Part shown: one piece after another, positions 35,801-45,897 of the stretch
Numbering within the stretch: position 1 is the first letter of the stretch
How the letters are laid out: each line of letters begins with the position of its first letter
Source of the DNA: Paramacrobiotus metropolitanus
Taxonomy: Eukaryota; Tardigrada; Eutardigrada; Parachela; Macrobiotidae
DNA length: 64,000 bases
Reading direction: 5' to 3'
NCBI RefSeq assembly: GCF_019649055.1
Contig: NW_026570225.1
Location: 744,001 to 808,000, forward strand
Translations under genes and position numbers: made by a program
Notes under the pieces: model-generated
Databases searched by the model: none
Seen by the model: only the letters and a program-made list of their open reading frames with translations
Told to the model about the DNA's origin: nothing

Positions 35801-37837
35801 GATTTTAAAACCATGCGACTTGACGTGATCTTTCACCTGGCAGATGTTGTGGAAAACCAAAGTGTCGCGACAATGCTGACAACGAAGCCTGTACGGTACA
35901 ATCCCTCGATAAAAATGATCGGCGAATATATTGCGAAATATGAAGGTAGAATCACACCCTCCACAGCGGTACAGTGTCATTTTTGGCCCGAAGATGGAAA
36001 TCAGAATATCCTTTGAACTCTCTACAGAAAAACATTTCAATTTAACCTTGCGCTCAGATCATTTTCAAATAATTGTCGTACCAATCTCCAAGGGATTTAA
36101 AGGAGTTTCTTCCAGAGAGAGGAATGCAACAGCCGCGGCGAAGTTAGCAAACCCTAAATTCGATTCTTTAATAGCCAGAAAACGGGAACGAAGTAGTCCC
36201 ATGGAGACAGGAGGGGCAGGAGAAATACTGTGTACCACTTCCACCTGGATTCCCAAATGTGCGCCTGCTCGCGACGCCGTCGCGGAATACTGCTGATCAC
36301 GCTGATTGGTGATGGGCATCGGGATGCTCCTTTCTTCTGGAGCCGTGCTCATAGGGGGGATGGCTAAAATAACAATGAATGGAAGGATGAGAAATTGGGA
36401 TTTCATGTAGGAATTATTTAGGTGATCAGGTTATGGCGTTCAACTAAACCGAAAAATTCCATATTGTTTTTATATTTAATGACATGTCTTCGTGGTGATA
36501 GCCACCCACGCGAAAAGAGATGCAAGCGTACAGCACGATAATTGAAATTTAAACATTAAAAAAATAGTTAAAAATTTATCTTCCTCAGATGAATAAAAAT
36601 GAAGACTGCCACGGGTAAACAAAATCAAAACAGCTAACGGCACCGGTAATAGCATAGGTAACTAAGAACAGAATTCGATTCAGAAGGTCCTAAAAACGGA
36701 GGAAACTGGTTAAAACGATAAGAGAGACAAAGATCCGGAAAACAATACTGTAATCACAAACCCACAACATTCTATCATCAGTTACAGTATATGCAAGCTT
36801 TTGATTCAATAAACCCGTCAACTAGTCTACTTACGAGACTGAGACAGCACACGTCCGTTGGTAGTATTTGGCTGCGATGCATCCGAAGCCTTTGGCAATC
36901 CCAATCGAGGGTTATCCCTACTGCTGCTGGCGGCGACATGCCCGTCCGGGTCGTCTTCCAGGGGCGGCATGGGGATGGAAGCGCGCGTGATCTCCGCCAA
37001 TTCGGAGATTTTGGCCAGAGTGTCCGCGGCGACACTGTGGTTCTTAACGAACTCGGTGGCCGCACTGCGCGGCACCACCAGACGGAAATCCCGCGCGCGT
37101 GGCGTATCCGGCACACCGCCACGGTGGGGAGGAGCCCGCATGGGGGGCGCAAAACGCAGCGGCCGAAAGGCGATTCCGCTGCGGAATTGGGAACGGAAAA
37201 AGGCACTACTTGCGCGCTGACTAACGCGTGCTGGGCGCAGATGCTCAATGGCGCTGTAGGCCGGGGGCTGGCGGAGGAACACCGTGCTGGAAGAATCGAC
37301 AAGGGATGAGGGCGACGCAGGGGTCGCGGGGGAAGACGTCGTGGGGCAAGGCAAGACCTTGGGCAAAATCACATCGCGGGAAGACTCTTCTGGTGAAGAA
37401 GCGACGTTCTCCTCAGCGGACGACGTCACGGCGGCCACGGGCGACGCTGCGGACACGTTGCGGTCCTGTAACGTTGTGGTGTCGGTGAGTATGGAGGAGA
37501 GTGGTGGACTGGTCGTGCTGCTAGCTGGCAGCGCAGCGCGCTCAGTGTCCTTGAACTCCGGTGCGCTGTTGACCGCGACGCTGTGGCTGGCAGCCGTAGG
37601 AGCAGTTGTGCTGGCGTCAGCCGTCGTTGCTGCTGAGACGGCAGCATCAGGGACGATTGACGGTGCGTCTGCCACAGCAATTGCCGCGGCCATGGTGGGT
37701 GGGGGGTCCGTGGCGCTGTCTGACTGGGGAGGAGGCGTTGTGGCGGATGATGAGTGTGCCACTGACACACTTTCAGCGCCTCCTGAATTCCCAGCGCTGG
37801 CCGCGGAGGGATTCCTTTCGGCTGCTGACTCATCCAT
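32890..37837 (-). CDS. ZNF592/ZNF687-type multi-zinc-finger protein
   Basis: Five exons (36835-37837, 36082-36363, 35178-36021, 33833-34999, 32890-33592) join in frame to 1332 residues; human ZNF592 and ZNF687 are about 1240-1270. Residues 1-430 are a disordered Ala/Ser/Pro/Thr-rich region. A finger pair follows at about 446-500 (YRCGGCDSTF, then CQHCRDTLVFHNIC, whose counterpart in ZNF592 is a recognisable CNHC...LVFFNKC pair). After a linker come CDCIFC and a dense array in exon 4: ECQIVCCNPCSFQAH, CCPECGLRI, GICPVCK, CVFCGDKG, CDECDF and CDICRK. Two or three more fingers lie in exon 5 (CRFCNFQ, CKVCEA, CSECALQ). The family acts with ZMYND8 and NuRD/BRD4 at regulatory DNA (Z3 module). One finger is split exactly by the exon 3/4 junction, which supports the join. 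The CpG-rich first exon produces several long antisense ORFs. Confidence 0.85.
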
Positions 37838-40081
37838 AATAAACGGGCAATCTAACTCTAACGGTGATAATCTTTAACTATTCACGGGGCTCTAAAAATA
37901 CTGGCTCCTCACTAAATCCGCAATCATGTTGTCGTCTCCGATCAGAATTTCAGAATTCTGATCATACTCCAAAAAATTATTCTAAACATTCATTCAGGAT
38001 GGATAAGGATTCTGGATTATCCGAATTCCATTATGAAGGATTCAGCTAACGGTTAAAACAAATAAGAAACATACTAAATGGTTTCTGCTTGACAGCTTGA
38101 AAAATGTTATGAAACTCTGAAAACTGGATCAAGGCTTGTTTTCGAATTCGCAAATTCGCATGCATTCGATTCAGTCGAGCCAATACGAATGGCCCGATAG
38201 GCGATAGTGTTACATAAACAGAATTGGCCGATAGCGTCATAGCTCAGTGCGCGCTGAATATGGCTGTCGCTCTGCAGTCTGCACTAAAGCACGCCGATAT
38301 CAGTAACCTTTACCAACTGCAGTAAAAGTAGGGTACCTGCACGGCTGTAAATAAATAACTTGGTGTAACAACTTCAAAAATTGTTACCCATAGCTGTTAG
38401 GCACTGCAACTTTTGCGAAGCTTATTGTTAGTATACAAAATACGATAGGCGGTAGATAAAGAATGCTATCACCCGTTATGTGAATAAAGGAATGTTTATT
38501 GTCTATGCGGTGTTACATATTATTATATCTATATAGCATAAATAAACGAGATTGTACTTCTCATTCCGAAACAAACAGAAGTGTCGCAGTCATCGTAACG
38601 TATGTACATGTAATTTCTGAATTCCTGTTAATTTTATAGTGGCTATTATGAAAAAATTCTTATTTACTTCGCCAAGTCAATAAAGATACGCACAGGCCAC
38701 ACATGTACAGCTACCGGTTTATATTACAGAGTTCTACTTGTTTTTCTAGTAGTAAAGTAGCAAAGTAGTAGTAGCAAAGTAAGTAGCAAAGTAAATTTAG
38801 CTAATTCTAGTAGCAAAGTAAATAGTAGCAAAGTAAGTTTAGCTAATTCGCAAAGTAAAGTAATAAAGTAATGAAGTAATAAAGTAATAAAGCAAAGTAA
38901 TAAATAGTAGCAAAGTAAGTTTAGCTTCTAGTAGCAAAGTAAATTTAGCTAATTCTTACAGAATACGTTTTTACATAGTGGAAGAGGTAGATTATTTCTT
39001 AAAATCATAAGTGCTTAACTTATGCTATAGATGTCAAAACATCATTTTCTCATATTTTAAAATAAATACAGTGATAGCTACGACCACGTCTAGAATTCCT
39101 CGAAACTTTATCGTTATGTATTTCAGGAACGAAGACCGAACGAAGTGCTTCAATAATTCAGTTTTTATACAAGTACACTACTGTAATTCAAATGTTTATG
39201 TTTATGACCACAACTTACCACGGCCTTAATTAAACATCCAGCTTTATTTTTGTTGGGCGTGGTAGCGCATCCTTTCTACTAAGTACTAATGTCTAATTGA
39301 AATTAGTTCTATAATTCTGTGTGACAGAATCCGACAGATTTCGTCTGAAACATCAGACTTTTTCGAAAATACTTCATCACTGCCATTATGTTTCTCAACT
39401 TTTTAACACGGTACAAAGAAACTGTCTACCGGGAAAGAGGTTATTATTAATTTATTGCAGTTGCAGGTCACTCGTAACACAAACTGCAACTTAGGCAAGT
39501 TATGAAATCTACCTGCTGTAATATAAATATGAAATATAATGACACTACCGATGGAAAGATAAACTTAAGGATTTTATTAATTATATTATGCGAGTGCAAT
39601 ATCTGTACATGCATCAGGTTCAGACGTACAACAGCTGAATAATTCCCACATATGACAGCGTACGGGTCAAATTAAGTGTAAAACGGGACAAAATTGGTAC
39701 ATTATGTAATATGTACTTACATTCCATTGCTGAAATAAAAAAACAAGAAACGCTACTTAGTTTAAACACGTAAAACAAGTGAGTTCTGCAATTCTAAACT
39801 AAGTGCTCAATTTCACATTTATTATTTACCGCTTCCCGTGCTTGATGCTCTCTTTAGATCCTACAATACTGTATCAAATACCGCCAAAATAGGGAAAGCG
39901 TACTGTAGCTCAACAGACAGCCAACAAACTCTGACGACGTAATCAGCAAATCGTACGCACTCGTACCGAAAGTTTGCAGTATCAAGAACAGCAATTCATG
40001 AACTCTTTTTTACGAACAAACGTACAATCAATTATCATTCCTCAATTTCAATTTTTTTACCACACAACAAAAGGCGTCGGA
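37838..40081. other. Intergenic, zinc-finger gene to NELF-A
   Basis: No gene recognised. Contains the tandem repeat at 38746-38955 and the NELF-A poly(A) signal at 39818-39823 (minus strand). Confidence 0.5.
38746..38955 (+). repeat. Degenerate tandem repeat, AGTAGCAAAGTAA-type
   Basis: About 210 bp of nested repeats of AGTAGCAAAGTAA with interspersed TTTAGCTAATTC and AAAGTAAT runs, in the gap between the ZNF592/687-like gene and NELF-A. Pattern of a slippage-expanded minisatellite. Confidence 0.85.
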
Positions 40082-42376
40082 TTAAAAAGGCCGGCTAAGA
40101 CCTCCCTGCCCTGGGTGTGGCATGGGAGGGAAACCCATATTGTGAGGATTAGTCCCCGGAAGTAAAATGGGATTCATGGAAGGCGTGGGCGTGAGAGTCG
40201 ACACCGGCGGAATAGGAGCTGACTGCGTCTGCGCATTTCCATAGAATTCCGCGCCTTGTCCAGTAACGGTCAGGGGCTTCTGTTTGCGCAAGCGCTTCCA
40301 TTCGCCGGTATTGAAGTTCATATGGAAATACTCCTCCACGATAGCGTCAATCTGTCGTCCATCTGGCAGGGTAACTGGAACGATGTTCTCACTCAGACGT
40401 ACTGTCAACACTGGGCCCAAATGCGGACAGGGATTGGCTAGATAATAAACACATTTGCCTAAGCCTACTATTTATTTATTTAATTCAAGAAACATTCAAG
40501 CATGACTATGACTATACCTCGCATTCCAGCAACGAAGTTGATTATTAAAATCTTTTCAGGTCGAGTAACTTTATTGGCGTTGACGAAAATTTCCGTTATC
40601 GTTTTTTGGGTTTCTTTCTGTGAGCCCAACCATTCAATCAGCCAAATAATACTCAAATAATTGCAAAAAACTATCTTATACTCACCGTAATCTTTAATTT
40701 GCTCAAATCCATCAATGAGCCGGGTTGAGGATGGATAACCTGCGGTGTTGATGACGATACCGGCTGGGGTGTGAATTTGCTGGGTGAGGATTCACTGGAT
40801 ATAGGAGAAGCGGTGGTGTCATCTGGCGCAGTAGACGGTACAAGAGCTGGCACAGGAATCTCTGGAGATAGCTGCCGTGCTAAAAGTTACGAAAACCACA
40901 TTTAAACCACATTTCCGGTTAAGACAAAGCAAGTAAATCTAATGTTTTCGACTGTCTAAGGCCAGAATTAAACGGACAAATCCAACCGTACTCTGTTCAG
41001 CTGGATTCGGCGATCCAAAACTAGTGCTTTTCTTTGGCGAGGAGTTAGGTGTGGAGGTGGCAGTTTCTTCTTCCGTTGGATGCGGCGACGTTTCTCGCTC
41101 CTTTTCTCCTCCACCCGCAGCTTCTTCTTCGACTTTCCCATCCCCGCCGGGTGCCGCGCTTCCGCTGACCGGAACACCAATCTGTACCAAATCACCGCAG
41201 CTCATGAAAACACGCCTTCCGGTTGATTCAACGATATTCCCACCAGTTTGCGACGCCGCTTGTGCGCGCCTTGGTCTTGCGTGAGCGGCTGTTCGTTGAT
41301 ATCCAACACCTTAATGCTGGGACGCGCCTTGGCTGCTGCCAGGGATTTTTCTTTGGCGGCCTGCACACGGGCGTGCGGCCCGGTTGCGTACGCACGTTTG
41401 ACAGCCGCTGACGAATGGCTGGGACCAGCTATTTTCAAACGGTGAATTGTAAGGAAGCAAGACAAAGTGTTCTGATCTTTTGCTCACATAGCATTTGATC
41501 GATGCCTTTGATTTGGTCCTTGTAACGCATCGGCACAGAAGGATTGTCCGGATTCTTAGGTTTAGATTCATTCGCTAAAATAAGTATAAGAAAGTCGATT
41601 TTAAAAAAATAAAGTATACCAGCTCAAAAAGAACGGTAAAATCATAAATCCAGCAAAAACTCTTTAAGCAAACTGTTCACTGAACAGTAATTTACAGCGG
41701 ATTTAGTGTCGCTTCTACCTCGTAACAGCGCATCGGCCCGCAGTGTGGCTGATTTGGGTTTCTGTTTGAGAGTGAAGTGTTTAACAGGAGCTGGCGCATT
41801 CCCGTATGTGGCCGTTAAGGCTTTCTTATTCATAAATTCCGCTTCATACGGGACGAACTGCAGCTCCCGCGTCCGCTCTGACAGCCGCTTCAAATGTTTC
41901 ATCATATCACTGCGCATCCCATTGAACATGGGGCTGTTGACCATCACATTGAATTCCCCTTTGGATGGGAAATGACGAATTAACTCCGCCGTCAGACTGA
42001 CCCACGGATCCGAATCCTTTGCAGCCAGATCAATCACGCTCTCCAGTTCACTTCGCAGCTGTAAAGAAATTAATCGTCAGCTTTCGGTGTTGATTTACAG
42101 ACTAAACCGATACAGACTCAAAGCAACAGCAACCACGCTCCATTTTCCAATGGCACGTACGCTTTCCACCGTTCGTCGTACGATGTGCAAAAAGGATAAC
42201 AGCAGCTTGATTTTAATGTGCGTCTGCAGGTCGAGAAAGCAGTCAAGGATTCCTTCGAGAAGTTCTCTGGTCAGATATGGAGCGATACTGCTGTCGTCGA
42301 CCCAGGTCTTCTCAGCATTACCCAGACGATTGTTCAACCACTGCACTACATCGCCAACAGCACCTGTAGACGCCAT
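40082..42376 (-). CDS. NELFA: Negative elongation factor A (NELF-A)
   Basis: Eight exons (42161-42376, 41719-42058, 41488-41574, 41244-41428, 40992-41181, 40686-40879, 40518-40617, 40082-40437) encode 555 residues (human 528). The N-terminal helical domain is well conserved: QWLNNRLGNAEKTW, LKIKLLLS-type LHIVRRTVES, AAKDSDPWVSL, then PVKHFTLKQKPKSATLRA. The middle holds the IKVLDINE...HKRRRKL element and a Ser/Pro-rich disordered tentacle. The C-terminus keeps NANKVTRPEKILIINFVAG and NFNTGEWKRLRKQKP. NELF-A is the subunit of the four-protein NELF complex that contacts RNA polymerase II and holds it at promoter-proximal pauses. Intron 4 is only 62 bp and was found because the frame must shift between two conserved blocks. 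A minus-strand AATAAA lies at 39818-39823. The gene is head-to-head with PHF10, 604 bp between start codons. Confidence 0.94.
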
Positions 42377-42980
42377 GTTTATTTATCTCAGCTGCTCAAT
42401 TTAATCCACCAGCTGTAAATCCTGCAATAAAGTCACAACTGACAACTCAAACGATCACTTTTTACTAGTCTAGTAAAGTTCCATAAAAGATATCAGTTCA
42501 GCTTTATGCTTAAAAGCTTGAATTCCCACATTCTTAAACTTCTACAAACATTTTCAGAGCAAAACAGTATCCGAAAAGGCGGAAAAGACAAGTGTCCAAA
42601 AAAAATTAAACAATCACCACGGCAGTCATCAAAATATATTGAAAAACCGTGGCTGCTGTTGTCATAATCCCGGGCGGTTGCCCGGCGGCAAATCTAATTT
42701 GCCAAAAGAGTTGTCACTTGTCACTCAAAACGTACATATTAAAGATTTCGAACTTTAGCCAGTTTAGCGTGTTTAAAACTTCATTTTCCGCGTTTTCCAG
42801 ACCTTACTAATGTTCGCTTACTCTTTCTATTTTAAGATAGGAAAATTATAGTTTGATTTGGTAGGCTTTCAAAATTATGTTTTGCTGTGCAGTGTGAACA
42901 AGCATCGAGGTGGCCTGGGGAAACCCAACTCACGCTGACGGTTTCAGCGCGTTGGCTCACCATACCATCATTGCAAAGCA

Positions 42981-45480
42981 ATGGAGACTTCAGGCAGCAA
43001 ACCTGCAAAAAAACCCAGGAAGCCCGTGCGAGCCTACTCCGGAGCTCGTCGCTCCTATACGAAACGATCTCCCAACAAATCCAAACGCACTCCTTCCCCA
43101 AAGAAAGCCGTAAACAAGGATACTTCGCCTGAAATTCACGCTTCGCCAGCCAAACGTCCCTTCGAGCGACCGAAAAGCCCGCTGAATCTGGCAGATGCTC
43201 TGGAAACTACGCGGTCATCCTTCAGCGATGAACCCGTGAATCTCATGACGGGCAGTAGTAACAGTAGTACTGCGCTGTTCTCACAAGTATCTCAGGAATC
43301 CACGCAGTCTGCGGAAGGGGATGTGGAAAAGTCTTCGGGATCCATCGTTTTATCAGCCGCTCAACAGCGTGAAAATCGCTTGAAATTTCAGCGTCAGAGA
43401 GCGTTGAAAGCGGTCGGCAAGTACAACGCTCAGTTAAATCAGCGACGGAATACGGAGCGCAAGTATTATTATGATTTGCAGACTAATGTGAGTGTCTTCC
43501 CACATTCTCGCCGTTTACCTAATTAAAGCTAATTTTGTAATTATATAATACAGTACAGTAATCCACTGACCTAATTCACGATAAACGATAATGATTAACT
43601 GGCCAGTTTCGACTGCTTTATTGTTGTGATTGGTTTGCAACTTTGCATCGTAGATTTATCATGTACCTCGTCGAGAAGTGAATGTTCTACCTCCATGCCC
43701 GGAACTGTTGGAAATGAAGAGAACCATGCTTTCCCATCAAAATGGTAGTAACTTTGCTGATCCAGTGACTTCGCAGCAGAACAACGGCAGTTCCGTTGGT
43801 GCGTATCCTGCCACATTGACCGTATCCCCGCCGCAGTTCTCCGACAGTGTTCCAGTGTAAGCAATGCGCCAATAAAATATTGTAACATATTACAGTAAAA
43901 TTTGTCTCCTGCACGTATAAAGTATGCCGAACTGGAAAACAATTTTTTGTGCAACAGACTTTCTGGTCGCGCATTGGGCTACTTTCCGCTGCGCACTGCC
44001 GTCAACTCTCTTCCGCCCAGCGCTGCACAATATTTGCACATGACGACGGACGCTTACCGCAAACGGAAGCTGGAACTGAACGGCGATGCGGCAAACAGTT
44101 CCGATGATGAGTGCTCGTTGTTCGACGAGGACGAAAAGAAGGAAGAGGAGCCATCTGTCGTCACGGTTCCCGCGGAGTCCGAAACGCTTGCCGTCAAGAA
44201 CGAATCTCCCAGTGTCATCTTGGAATTACTCAACAAGCCTCCGCCACAGTCTCCCGCACCCAGTACCAACAACAAAAAGGCGAAAAAGGAAAAGGGGAAA
44301 TCGAACCGCACCAAAACGTCCCAGGCGGAAGTTCAGCCGACACCGGTCACGGTCATGATGGACTCCATGTCTGATGCCCACGATCGTTTGATTCTGCAGG
44401 ATGTCTACGATGCTGACTCGGATTTGCCGCCGCCGGATTCTTGCTACGTGTGCCATGTCAAAGATAAGGTACCGCCGTCTTCGGGAAGCGAAGCGCCAGT
44501 GGAACCAACGGCATCCGATAAAATCAAAAAGGAATCTGAAACGGAAGTGGCTGTGATAGATGGTGCGCATGATGTTTTAAAGAAGAAAAAAGGAAAGGCC
44601 AATGTGCAGGACGTCCCGACGCTATCGAAGCAGCCGCTGTTGAGTTGTACTAAGTGTAAAAAGAAGTGTAAGGGTTGGATTCTTATATTTAATGCTTTAT
44701 ATTTTGTAAGAGTTGAGTTTTCACGTTTTGCAGATCATCCGAATTGCGTTAATTTGCCGAAGCAGACATTGCTGTGCATGAAAAAGTATCCGTGGGAGTG
44801 CAGCGAGTGTAAAAACTGCCATAAGTGCAAAAGTTCTGCCAAAGAGGTACTGAAAATATAAGTGTAAATATTGCAACACTACGTGATTTTATCGATTTGC
44901 TTCGAATGATTTTGGGTCATTCCAGTGCGTTGTATAGTCACATCTAGTCATTGAAAACGGAAATATGCTACTGTTACAGGATAAGATGATGTTTTGCGAT
45001 CTCTGTGACCGTGGTTACCATTCGTTCTGCGTGGGGGTGCCTAAAGTGCCCAGTGGACGTTGGCTTTGTGAACAGTGTGCAATTTGTTCGGTGTGCGGAT
45101 CGACCCGAGCCAACGAGGAAGGCAAACGTGGTCGCGCGATGATTTGGCAGCTCGAGGTTGGTGGTTTCGGGCTTAAAGTTTGCTTCGGAAAATTTCTGAA
45201 TTTGCTTTGTTCTTGTTTAGTGGGATGAAGACGATGAAGGGAATGTGACTGATGTTCGCACGCTCTGCTATCCGTGCTTCGAGTAAGTGCATCAATTATC
45301 ATAATATAGGTCTTATTCGTTCCTACTCTGAACTGCCGTTGTAGTTCTCGGAGAAAACCGCGACGCAAGAGCTCTGCTTCCAACACGGCGGCAGTACAAG
45401 AACATAACGAAGACAGTACGGATGCCAACGCGGAGCCGGCCGCCGCTGAGCTACCCGCGGAAGTATCTCCTGAAGATTGA
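42981..45480 (+). CDS. PHF10: PHF10/BAF45A-type double PHD-finger protein (PBAF subunit)
   Basis: Exons 42981-43487, 43654-43854, 43923-44667, 44734-44846, 44980-45156, 45221-45282 and 45345-45480 give 646 residues (human PHF10 498). The N-terminus is a Lys/Arg/Ser/Pro-rich tail with no Kruppel finger, which separates it from DPF1-3. The C-terminal tandem PHD finger is clear: CYVC (410-413), CTKC (478-481) [19 protein letters not shown], then [17 protein letters not shown] and [13 protein letters not shown]10 defines the PBAF form of SWI/SNF and reads histone H3. Donor T/GTAAGG at 44668 was chosen over G/GTTGGA because it restores the C-x2-C-x4-H-x2-C spacing. The first PHD finger has a loop of about 64 residues between its first two Cys pairs. 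Exon 2 boundaries (GTGTAA donor, purine-rich acceptor) are the weakest. Confidence 0.86.
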
Positions 45481-45897
45481 GTTTGCACGAAACTGGCTTT
45501 GTTGCCGTAAATTTCTTGTCAAAGATTTGTAATCGTATTGCGGATCACTCCTGATGAACTTTACAAAATGTCAAAATCATGCCATGTATGCAAATCTTTA
45601 TTCGTTTCTAACGGTATTATCAACCTGTAATTGAGTGCAAAAACTGATATGAGTCTCCTAAATGTCAGGAACATTCGGACAATCGCACTTGCTGACAACA
45701 AGAAAGCTTTAACTGGCGAAGTAGAAATAATGAGATGTTATCAGAGGTGGTTCCTATCCATACACCGGTGGAGAGCTGGATTAGGCTACAAATTACTGCA
45801 TTTATAAAAAATCTTCGCACCGAGTCATGCTGGCGACTGCACAGCTCAATATCAAAAACACCCAGCAATGTCCACAACTTTCTTCTTGACTAAGACT

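Noticed and set aside
37284-37877. 197-codon plus-strand ORF, Ala/Val/Ser-rich
   Set aside because: Exact antisense of the low-complexity first exon of the zinc-finger gene; GC-rich Ala/Ser/Thr codons suppress stops on the other strand.
44668-44733. Reading PHF10 straight through this stretch (it is open in frame)
   Set aside because: Retaining it adds a hydrophobic segment within the PHD zinc ligands; removing it by T/GTAAGG...CAG restores exact C-x2-C-x4-H-x2-C spacing.
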